NCBI GenBank assembly: GCA_947500845.1
Contig: CANMTP010000002.1
Span: 248,001-312,000 of the forward strand
Length of the DNA: 64,000 nt
Direction: 5' to 3'
Origin: an uncultured Aquimarina sp.
GTDB taxonomy: Bacteria > Bacteroidota > Bacteroidia > Flavobacteriales > Flavobacteriaceae
Shown: in pieces, positions 18,983 through 26,176 of the stretch
Numbering within the stretch: the stretch's first letter is position 1
How the letters are laid out: each line of letters begins with the position of its first letter
Notes under the pieces: model-generated
What the model was told of the DNA's origin: nothing
The model's input: only the letters and a program-made list of their open reading frames with translations
Database searches by the model: none
Program-made: the position numbers and the translations under genes

Positions 18983-19816
18983 ATGATCAAGAGTATACTT
19001 GTGCCTACCGATTTTTCTAAACAAGCAGAAAGTGCATTAAAAGTAGCAGCACAGATTGCAAAAAAAAATGATGCTACGATTTATTTACTTCATATTTTAG
19101 AGCTTCCAGTACACCTTACAGATCTTATGTCTTCTGGCACACCAGCACCTGCTCCTGAAGCTGTTTTTTTCATGAAACAAACTCATAAAAAATTTGAAGA
19201 AGTTCTGGATCAGGATTTCTTGAAAGGCATTGAGGTAGTTGAAACAGTAAGCTTTGAGGATGTAATGCATGGTATAATCGATTCCAGCACAAAAAATGTT
19301 GTAGATATAATAATAATGGGTTCTCACGGATCTTCAGGTTTTGAAGAATTGTTTATTGGTTCTAACGCAGAAAAAATTGTTCGAACTTCTAAAAAACCTG
19401 TATTAGTCATTAAGGAAGATTGTGAAATATTTGAGATTAATGATTTTGTATATGCCACCAATTTTGATGACGAAGACAAACCATCTTTATTAGCCGCCAA
19501 CGAATTTGCTAAATCGATTAATGCAAAACTACATTTGGTTTGGGTAAATACGGCCAACGGTTTCAAAACTACCTACGAGACCGAAAACAAAATGAATGAT
19601 ATGATAGCTGATTTAGAAATCGACAACTACACCTTAAATATTTATAACGACATCACAGTAGAAAAAGGAATTTTAAATTTTGCCGAGTCTGTTAAGGCTG
19701 GTATGATTGGCATTAGTACCCATGGTCGAAGAGGAATATCTCATTTTATTAATGGCAGTCTGGGTGAAGATGTGGTAAACCATGCGAAAAGACCTGTACT
19801 TACCTTTAAAATTTAA
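18983..19816 (+). CDS. Tandem-domain universal stress protein (UspA family)
   Basis: The 277-aa protein has two UspA domains in tandem. The first (about 1-145) ends with the nucleotide-binding loop pattern GSHGSSGFEELFIGSNAE. The second (about 150-277) has ISTHGRRGISHFINGSLGED, the ATP-binding G-x2-G-x9-G-S type. Proteins of this family are cytoplasmic and induced by stress or growth arrest. The gene is monocistronic and closed by the hairpin at 19841-19870. Confidence 0.92.
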   Translation: MIKSILVPTDFSKQAESALKVAAQIAKKNDATIYLLHILELPVHLTDLMSSGTPAPAPEAVFFMKQTHKKFEEVLDQDFLKGIEVVETVSFEDVMHGIIDSSTKNVVDIIIMGSHGSSGFEELFIGSNAEKIVRTSKKPVLVIKEDCEIFEINDFVYATNFDDEDKPSLLAANEFAKSINAKLHLVWVNTANGFKTTYETENKMNDMIADLEIDNYTLNIYNDITVEKGILNFAESVKAGMIGISTHGRRGISHFINGSLGEDVVNHAKRPVLTFKI

Positions 19817-19840
19817 AAACGATATGTTTTTTATTGAATA

Positions 19841-19870
19841 AAAAGGAGCAACACTTATGTTGCTCCTTTT
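19841..19870. terminator. Terminator after the universal stress protein gene
   Basis: 13-bp perfect stem (19841-19853 with 19858-19870), CTTA loop, and A/T runs on both sides. It can end the stress protein transcript rightward and the tRNA-Gln transcript leftward. Confidence 0.9.
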
Positions 19871-19873
19871 ATG

Positions 19874-19946
19874 TTGGTCTACTAGGGCTCGAACCTAGAC
19901 TCTTCTGGACCAAAACCAGACGTGTTGCCAGTTACACCATAGACCA
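19874..19946 (-). tRNA. tRNA-Gln (anticodon UUG)
   Basis: Leftward cloverleaf of 73 nt. The acceptor stem TGGTCTA pairs with TAGACCA. The anticodon arm CTGG-TTTTGGA-CCAG gives anticodon TTG, and the T arm carries the GTTCGAG-type loop. The 3' CCA is not encoded (the genome reads A-CA-T after the acceptor stem), so it must be added by the CCA-adding enzyme. Confidence 0.95.
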
Positions 19947-20155
19947 ATGCGTCATTGCGGGTGCAAATTTAAAACTTTCTTTTGGGTCTGCAAACATTTT
20001 TAAAAAAATTTATCAATTTAAAATCATAAGAAATAAGAAACCTACACAAAATCTGTGCTATACTATAAACTTCTGTTAAGCGTTTGCTAAAAAAAACAAG
20101 GTGAAAGTATTTTTATTACTAAATTCGCCTCACGTTATATAACCTAATACATTTT

Positions 20156-23100
20156 ATGAATACATTCAACTTTACCAAGTGGAATAAAATAATTGGATGG
20201 ATAGTATTTGCAATCGCCCTTTGCGTATACTCGATCACTGTAGAACCTACAGCAAGTTTTTGGGATGCTGGTGAATACATAGCTACGTCTTCAAAATTAC
20301 AAGTTGGCCATCCGCCAGGAGCTCCATTATTTCAAATGATAGGAGCATTTGCATCCGTGTTTGCCTCAGACCCCACACAGATTGCACTCATGGTTAATAT
20401 GACCTCTGCATTTGCCAGTGCTTTTGCTATTTTATTTATGTTTTGGTCTATTACCATTCTTGTAAAAAAACTTATTATTAAAGATGAAGAGTTTACACAA
20501 GGTAAAGCTCTTGCTGTTCTAGGAAGTGGTATTGTGGGCTCATTAGCTTTTACTTTTACAGATAGCTTTTGGTTTAATGCAGTTGAGGCCGAAGTGTACG
20601 CAATGGCCACGTGTATACTGGCAGTGCTTTTTTATCTTGGTTTGTTATGGGAACGTGACATGCATAAACCTAGGGGTAATAAATGGCTTATCTTGATTTC
20701 TTTTATAGTAGGATTATCTTTTGGTGTTCATTTTATGGGGCTCTTATCAATCCCGGCTATTGGACTCCTATATTATTTTAAAAATTACAAAGAAATTACG
20801 GTTAAAAATTTTATCATCGCCAACATATCTGTGGTGGCAATACTATTGTTTATTTTTAAATTGCTACTTCCTTCAACACTTAAATTTTTTGGAGCAGCCG
20901 AAGTATTTTTTGTTAACTCGATAGGACTTCCTTTTAATTCGGGAACCATTATTGCAGGACTTGTTATCATCGCAGCATTTTATTTTGGAATCCGATACAC
21001 TCGCAAAAAAGATTATGTTCAATTAAATACTTTATTACTTTGTGTAATTTTTATTCTTGTTGGATTCTCAAGCTGGGTAATGTTACCTATTCGTGCCAAT
21101 GCAGGAACTGTGATTAATGAAAACAATCCAAACAATGCCAGAGAACTTTTAGCCTATTATAACCTGGAGCAGTATCCCGAAACCCATCTTTTTTACGGTC
21201 CGCAGTTTACCGAAATTTATGCTGGTTTAGATCAAGACAATCCCTATGAAGATGATAAGCCTAAATATGAAAAAGATTTAAAAACCGGAAAATATGTTAT
21301 AGTAAACGATTGGAAAAATGCTAAACAAAATCTTGATGATGCCCATAAGGCAATTTTACCAAGAATGTGGAGCACAGAACATATTGCAAATTATATGGAA
21401 TTTACCGGGCCGATAAAATTTACTATAAAACCCGAATTTCAAACTGAAGAGGAACTTCTTAATGCCGTTACCCAATTTAGAAGGGAGTATGCCAGTGGAA
21501 AATTGGATAATAATGATTATCATAAATTCCTACAGTCATTTGGCAACTATATTGATGTAGAAAAACCTTCTTTTTGGGACAATGTTTACTATATGTTCGA
21601 TTACCAAATGGGATATATGTATTGGCGCTATTTTATGTGGAATTTTGTAGGAAGGCAAGATGACAACCAAGGTAATCTTACCGACTTAGAAGGAAATTGG
21701 ATTAGTGGAATCAAATTCATTGATGAAATGCGTTTGGGTTCTCAGGACAATTTACCAAGCGATGATCTCAATAACAAGGCTCGTAATACCTATTACTTCT
21801 TGCCATTATTATTAGGACTTATTGGTTTTGTATTTATGCTTCAGCGAGATAAGAAAAATTTCTGGGTGCTACTTATCTTTTTTCTATTCACCGGCCTTGC
21901 CCTAAAAATATATCTAAATGAAAGGCCTTTTGAACCTAGAGAGCGGGATTATGCATTAGTAGGGTCATTCTACGTATTTGCTATTTGGATCGGTTTTGGG
22001 GTCTATGCACTTTTTGATTTATTAAAAGGGCACTTAAAACCAAAACTTCTAGCCCCTATTGTAACAGTAGTTTGCCTATTGGCAGTACCTGTAGTTTTGG
22101 CTGCAGAGAACTGGGATGATCATGATCGATCTAATCGATATACAGCACAAGCAATGGCTAAAATGTACTTACAATCTTGCCAACAAGACGCCATCCTCTT
22201 TACTATCGGAGATAATGATACATTTGCTTTATGGTATGCTCAGGAAATAGAGGGATACAGAACCGATGTTCGAACTGTAAATACAAGTCTTTTTGCAACA
22301 GACTGGTACATAGATCAAATGAAAAGAGCGGCTTACGAAGGAAAACCTATTCCTTCGCAATTAACTCATGATTTTTATAAATGGGGTAATAATGATGCGA
22401 TCTATTACAAACCCGTCACGAACGACACCATGCTGATCAAGAACTGGATGCGGTGGATAGAGACAGACGATCCTAGAACCAAAGGAGATTTACAAAGCGG
22501 AAAAAAAGTAAACACCTTTCCCACAAAACATATAAGAATTCCCGTCGATAAAGAAGCGGTGCTTAAAAATGGCATTGTAAAACCAGAAGATGCCGACCTT
22601 ATCGTACCGTATATAGATATTCATTTAAAAGGAGATCTTTTATTTAAGAACAGACTATTAATGCTTGATATTATTGCTAATAATAATTGGGAGCGACCTA
22701 TCTATTTTACTGGCGGAAGTTATGGAGATGATGATTTCTTATGGATGAAAGATTATCTTCAATTAGATGGTGTCACCTATAAATTGGTCCCAATTAGAAC
22801 AAAAATGGATCCTAGAAATCCTTTTGAAATGGGTAGAATTGATACCGATTTAATGTACAAAAATGTAACAAGTTGGGATTGGGGTAACAGTAACGATCCG
22901 AACATTTATCATGATCCGGAAACCAGAAAAAACGCGATCACCTACAGAAGCAATCTTGCCCGATTAGTAGAAACACTAATTCAGGAAGGTAAGAAAGATA
23001 AAGCTAAAGTAATTATTGATCTGGCAATGGACAAAATGCCTATAGAATATTATGAGTATTACACACTATTAGAGCCTTATGTAACGGGTTACTATCAGGT

Positions 23101-23473
23101 AGGCGAAAAACAAAAGGCACGTGAACTCTGGAATAAGATTGCCAAAAAATATCAAGAAAAGCTAACCTACTTTGGAAGTCTCGAACTTAAAGAACAATAT
23201 CGTTATGCAGAGGAGATAGTAACCAACGTAGAACGTTATCGAAGTGTAGTAGATCTATTATTAGTCAATCAAGATCGAGAGATGATAGAAGAAAAAGCAG
23301 ATGAATTTAATAGGTATATCGGATTATTTACCAGGTTATATTCTGAAGATGAAGGATATGATGAAGAAGAGCTTCGAAAACAAGAAGAAGATCTCATTAA
23401 AGAGTTTCAAAATCAAGAAAATCAACTAGAAGATTCTTTGGAAAAAATTCCTGAAGATACTATATCACAATAA
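20156..23473 (+). CDS. DUF2723 multi-spanning membrane protein (TMEM260-like, predicted glycosyltransferase)
   Basis: The 1105-aa protein starts with the DUF2723 domain. The conserved acidic motif DAGEY (residues 37-41) lies after the first membrane helix, and about 11 further helices reach residue 650. A long soluble C-terminal half follows, with tetratricopeptide-like helices near 930-1000 and a Glu/Gln-rich end. Human TMEM260, of the same domain family, is an O-mannosyltransferase, and GT-C enzymes carry such an acidic motif after the first helix. A role in protein or surface glycosylation is therefore likely but not proven here. A terminator follows directly, then a polysaccharide deacetylase gene. 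Confidence 0.85.
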   Translation: MNTFNFTKWNKIIGWIVFAIALCVYSITVEPTASFWDAGEYIATSSKLQVGHPPGAPLFQMIGAFASVFASDPTQIALMVNMTSAFASAFAILFMFWSITILVKKLIIKDEEFTQGKALAVLGSGIVGSLAFTFTDSFWFNAVEAEVYAMATCILAVLFYLGLLWERDMHKPRGNKWLILISFIVGLSFGVHFMGLLSIPAIGLLYYFKNYKEITVKNFIIANISVVAILLFIFKLLLPSTLKFFGAAEVFFVNSIGLPFNSGTIIAGLVIIAAFYFGIRYTRKKDYVQLNTLLLCVIFILVGFSSWVMLPIRANAGTVINENNPNNARELLAYYNLEQYPETHLFYGPQFTEIYAGLDQDNPYEDDKPKYEKDLKTGKYVIVNDWKNAKQNLDDAHKAILPRMWSTEHIANYMEFTGPIKFTIKPEFQTEEELLNAVTQFRREYASGKLDNNDYHKFLQSFGNYIDVEKPSFWDNVYYMFDYQMGYMYWRYFMWNFVGRQDDNQGNLTDLEGNWISGIKFIDEMRLGSQDNLPSDDLNNKARNTYYFLPLLLGLIGFVFMLQRDKKNFWVLLIFFLFTGLALKIYLNERPFEPRERDYALVGSFYVFAIWIGFGVYALFDLLKGHLKPKLLAPIVTVVCLLAVPVVLAAENWDDHDRSNRYTAQAMAKMYLQSCQQDAILFTIGDNDTFALWYAQEIEGYRTDVRTVNTSLFATDWYIDQMKRAAYEGKPIPSQLTHDFYKWGNNDAIYYKPVTNDTMLIKNWMRWIETDDPRTKGDLQSGKKVNTFPTKHIRIPVDKEAVLKNGIVKPEDADLIVPYIDIHLKGDLLFKNRLLMLDIIANNNWERPIYFTGGSYGDDDFLWMKDYLQLDGVTYKLVPIRTKMDPRNPFEMGRIDTDLMYKNVTSWDWGNSNDPNIYHDPETRKNAITYRSNLARLVETLIQEGKKDKAKVIIDLAMDKMPIEYYEYYTLLEPYVTGYYQVGEKQKARELWNKIAKKYQEKLTYFGSLELKEQYRYAEEIVTNVERYRSVVDLLLVNQDREMIEEKADEFNRYIGLFTRLYSEDEGYDEEELRKQEEDLIKEFQNQENQLEDSLEKIPEDTISQ

Positions 23474-23477
23474 TATT

Positions 23478-23504
23478 AAGTGAGCCTCTTGGGGCTCACT
23501 TTTA
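23478..23504 (+). terminator. Terminator after the DUF2723 gene
   Basis: 9-bp stem AAGTGAGCC/GGCTCACTT (23478-23486 with 23493-23501) followed by TTTATTT. It occupies the bases that a longer deacetylase reading frame would use, which supports the downstream ATG at 23513. Confidence 0.8.
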
Positions 23505-23512
23505 TTTCTTTC

Positions 23513-24166
23513 ATGGCTCACTTGATCCCATACAAAACCCCAAAAATTCTAAAACAATTTTTTACGACTTATTTATGGGATCTTAACGCTCAAAATGAAA
23601 AAAAAATCTATCTCACCTTTGATGATGGCCCTATTCCAGAGGTTACCGAGTTTGTACTGGAACAACTGAATAAATACAATGCCAAGGCTACTTTTTTTTG
23701 CATCGGAGAGAATATTAAAAAACACCCTGCTATATTCAATAAAATAGTATCAGAGAACCATGCTATTGGAAACCACACCATGAATCATTTAAAATCATGG
23801 AAAAACGATATTGAAACATATCTTAATAACGTTAATGACTGCGAAGATATAATCTCGAAACGATACACCTATCCTGGTTCAGAAAAATTATTTAGACCCC
23901 CCTATGGACAGATTAGTTATTCTAAGTTTAAAACACTAGAAAAACAGGGATTTAAAATTGTACTTTGGGACGTATTATCAAAGGATTGGGAGCAAAGTAT
24001 TTCTCCAGAAGTTTGTTTACAAAATGTTATAGACCATACAGAACAAGGGAGTATTATCGTTTTTCATGATAGTATCAAGGCCTCTAAAAACCTCACTTTC
24101 ACTTTACCAAAGGTTTTAGCTCATTTTTCAGAACGAGGGTTTATTTTCGATAAAATCAGGCTTTAA
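23513..24166 (+). CDS. Polysaccharide deacetylase family protein (NodB domain)
   Basis: The 217-aa protein is almost only a NodB domain, the metal-dependent fold that removes N-acetyl groups from chitin oligomers, peptidoglycan or surface glycans. Motif 1 is TFDDGP (Asp37, Asp38), motif 2 HTMNH (His88, His92) and motif 3 FRPPYG (Arg128). A late DSIKA motif with HD precedes the C-terminus. There is no clear signal peptide, so a cytoplasmic or membrane-peripheral place is possible. I use ATG 23513 because the GTG at 23480 lies inside a terminator hairpin. Its stop overlaps that of the convergent thioredoxin-like gene by four bases. Confidence 0.9.
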   Translation: MAHLIPYKTPKILKQFFTTYLWDLNAQNEKKIYLTFDDGPIPEVTEFVLEQLNKYNAKATFFCIGENIKKHPAIFNKIVSENHAIGNHTMNHLKSWKNDIETYLNNVNDCEDIISKRYTYPGSEKLFRPPYGQISYSKFKTLEKQGFKIVLWDVLSKDWEQSISPEVCLQNVIDHTEQGSIIVFHDSIKASKNLTFTLPKVLAHFSERGFIFDKIRL

Positions 24167-24459
24167 ACGTACTCCTTCATAAGCCCAATCAAAGTATTTG
24201 CATCTTGCTCTCCACTTTGTCTCCACACCATCTCCCCTTCTTTGTAGATCATCAGGGTTGGTAATCCTTTTATTCTCAAGGCGGTAGCTAATTCTTCATT
24301 CTTATCTACATCTATCTTTATTACTTTTCCTTTATCCCCAAGTGCTGCAGCGACATCTTTCAAAACTGGGTGCATTGCGACAGATGGCTCATTCCATTCA
24401 GTATAAAAATCCAGTAAAACTGGAACATCAATACCAATTATATCTCCAAACTTTGACAT
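24163..24459 (-). CDS. Thioredoxin-fold protein lacking the CxxC active site
   Basis: The 98-aa protein aligns along its whole length with thioredoxin: VLLDFYTEWNEPS at residues 14-26, KIDVDKNEELATALRIKGLPT with the cis-proline, and MIYKEGE. At the active site, where thioredoxin has Cys-Gly-Pro-Cys, it reads Asn23-Glu-Pro-Ser26, so neither redox cysteine is present. The codons AAT GAG CCA TCT are unambiguous in the sequence. It cannot act as a disulfide reductase in the normal way and may serve as a binding or scaffold protein. It stands between converging and co-directional genes without a clear operon partner. Confidence 0.88.
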   Translation of the reverse strand: MSKFGDIIGIDVPVLLDFYTEWNEPSVAMHPVLKDVAAALGDKGKVIKIDVDKNEELATALRIKGLPTLMIYKEGEMVWRQSGEQDANTLIGLMKEYV

Positions 24460-24539
24460 TGTTCAAAAACTTTTATGTTGCAGTTCATTTATTTATCGAT
24501 TGACTGCTAAACTGTTGTAAATATAATACTTTCTATGAA

Positions 24540-25778
24540 TTAAGCAGGCTTAGAGCCTTTTCTCAATTCGATTACTGTAATCTCTGGCCAAATTCCCACT
24601 CTACCAGGGAATGCATGAAACCCAAATCCGCGGTTTACATTTAAATAACGTCCCATTTCGTCATACATTCCGGCCCACTGTTTATAAACATATTGCACCG
24701 GACTCCATTTTACAAACCCGGGAATTTCAATTCCAAATTGAAAACCATGCGTATGACCGCTTAATGTTAGATGAAAATGGTCATCATGCTTTTTAACTTC
24801 ATACTCCCAATGAGAAGGGTCATGACTCAATAAAATTTTGAAATCCTCTTTAGCCACCCTTTCAGAAGCCTTCATTAAATCTCCAGCCTTTTTAAAATTA
24901 TGCCCCCAATTTTCTACACCAATTATAGCAATTCTTTCACCTTCTTTTTCGACAAACGTACTATCATTAAGTAACAGATTAAAATCAATTTTATTATGAA
25001 TGTCTTTTATCGCCTGAAAATTAGCTTCCTTTGCCTCCTTGCTTTCCCAAGTAACGTATTCGCCATAATCGTGATTACCCAATACTGAATATTTACCAAA
25101 CTCTGGTGTTTTTATACGTTTAAATGTATCAATCCAGTCATCCATCTCTTCTGCTATCGTATTTACTATATCACCAGTAAACAGAATAAGATCGGTTTCC
25201 TGTTCATTGATTAAATCTACAGCGTATTCAATTTTATTTGAATCATCAAAGCTGCCAGAATGTATGTCTGAAATCTGAGTAATACGAAAACCATCAAATG
25301 CATCTGGAAGATCCTCAAAATACAAGACATGGCTTATGACTTTAAAATTATATTTACCCCTGAAAATTCCGTGAAGTAATCCTGCAAAAGGGATTGCTGC
25401 TACACCCAATGCAATTTGGCTTATAAACTTTCTGCGATCGGGTAAATATTGCGTAGCTGTTCCTTCAAAAAATGTATTGGTAAGATAGGTATATCCTGCA
25501 ATACATAATCTTATAATATCCTCTCCAAACATAAAAAGCACAAGAATAAGTTTAGGTACAATAGAGAGGAGTAACATTCCGCTTGCCCGTAAAGTGTATT
25601 TTGTTGGACCAACACTACGGTCATAATTTGCAAAAATATAAATAACATAACCCAAAATCAGTACAGAAAGCAATACATATCCAATCTGTACAATATGATT
25701 TTTGGAAATCGTTTTTATTGCCTGAAAAGCATAAAACTCAAGTAATAGATATAAAAGTATAGGAATTAACCAACGCAT
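24540..25778 (-). CDS. Membrane-anchored calcineurin-like metallophosphoesterase
   Basis: The 412-aa protein has four or five hydrophobic segments in the first 140 residues and then a metallophosphoesterase domain. The metal ligands are visible in QISDIHSG, TGDIVN, VLGNHDYG, LLSHDPSHW and LSGHTHGFQ. The subfamily includes membrane phosphoesterases such as YkuE/YaeI-type proteins, which act on lipid-linked phosphates, but the substrate cannot be read from the sequence. A TAnnTTTG-type -7 box lies 26 bases before the start. Confidence 0.9.
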   Translation of the reverse strand: MRWLIPILLYLLLEFYAFQAIKTISKNHIVQIGYVLLSVLILGYVIYIFANYDRSVGPTKYTLRASGMLLLSIVPKLILVLFMFGEDIIRLCIAGYTYLTNTFFEGTATQYLPDRRKFISQIALGVAAIPFAGLLHGIFRGKYNFKVISHVLYFEDLPDAFDGFRITQISDIHSGSFDDSNKIEYAVDLINEQETDLILFTGDIVNTIAEEMDDWIDTFKRIKTPEFGKYSVLGNHDYGEYVTWESKEAKEANFQAIKDIHNKIDFNLLLNDSTFVEKEGERIAIIGVENWGHNFKKAGDLMKASERVAKEDFKILLSHDPSHWEYEVKKHDDHFHLTLSGHTHGFQFGIEIPGFVKWSPVQYVYKQWAGMYDEMGRYLNVNRGFGFHAFPGRVGIWPEITVIELRKGSKPA

Positions 25779-25803
25779 AATTCATTCTAATTCGTTAACA
25801 TAG

Positions 25804-25811
25804 CAAAACTA
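25804..25811 (-). promoter_or_regulatory. Probable -7 box of the metallophosphoesterase gene
   Basis: Read leftward this is TAGTTTTG, matching TAnnTTTG, 26 bases before the ATG at 25778. No convincing -33 element is seen. Confidence 0.5.
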
Positions 25812-25961
25812 TCTCTCCTTTTCAATATGTCGTTATTTTTAAGTAAAAATTAACGATACAACAAATTAAACGATAAAAAGCGTTAAAAACACTACATTGA
25901 TAACTCATAAATCTTAATAATTTCTTTTAGAAGTAAAATTTTTATTTGTACCTTCGAACAA

Positions 25962-26101
25962 TAATTCCTAGTGATTTGCAGTTTCTTTAAAAAGAATCTT
26001 TATATATAAACAATTACTATCGTATTTATAGCAGTTGATACATTGTTATCAATTTTATTTTGGGGCGAAATGCCGTCAGGTCTTGACGGCATTTCTTTTT
26101 T
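25962..26101 (+). ncRNA. Candidate small RNA ending in a strong terminator, upstream of polA
   Basis: A 12-bp GC-containing stem (26067-26078 with 26084-26095, 5-base loop) followed by six T forms an excellent rightward terminator, yet no rightward gene lies upstream: the previous gene is leftward and starts at 25778. Two smaller hairpins precede it, near 25983-25997 and 26035-26052. A near-consensus -7 box TACCTTCG at 25949-25956 would start a transcript of about 140 nt near 25962. The alternative is a polA leader with an attenuator. I do not recognise a known RNA family. Confidence 0.5.
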
Positions 26102-26176
26102 ATATTTATTATATCATTTCACACCCAATTGATCAATCTTCTTTTTATATTGCATTTTTAAAATTTTACTCATATC

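Noticed and set aside
23480..23512. GTG start for the polysaccharide deacetylase
   Set aside because: The extra codons lie in a terminator hairpin; the ATG at 23513 gives the normal N-terminus.
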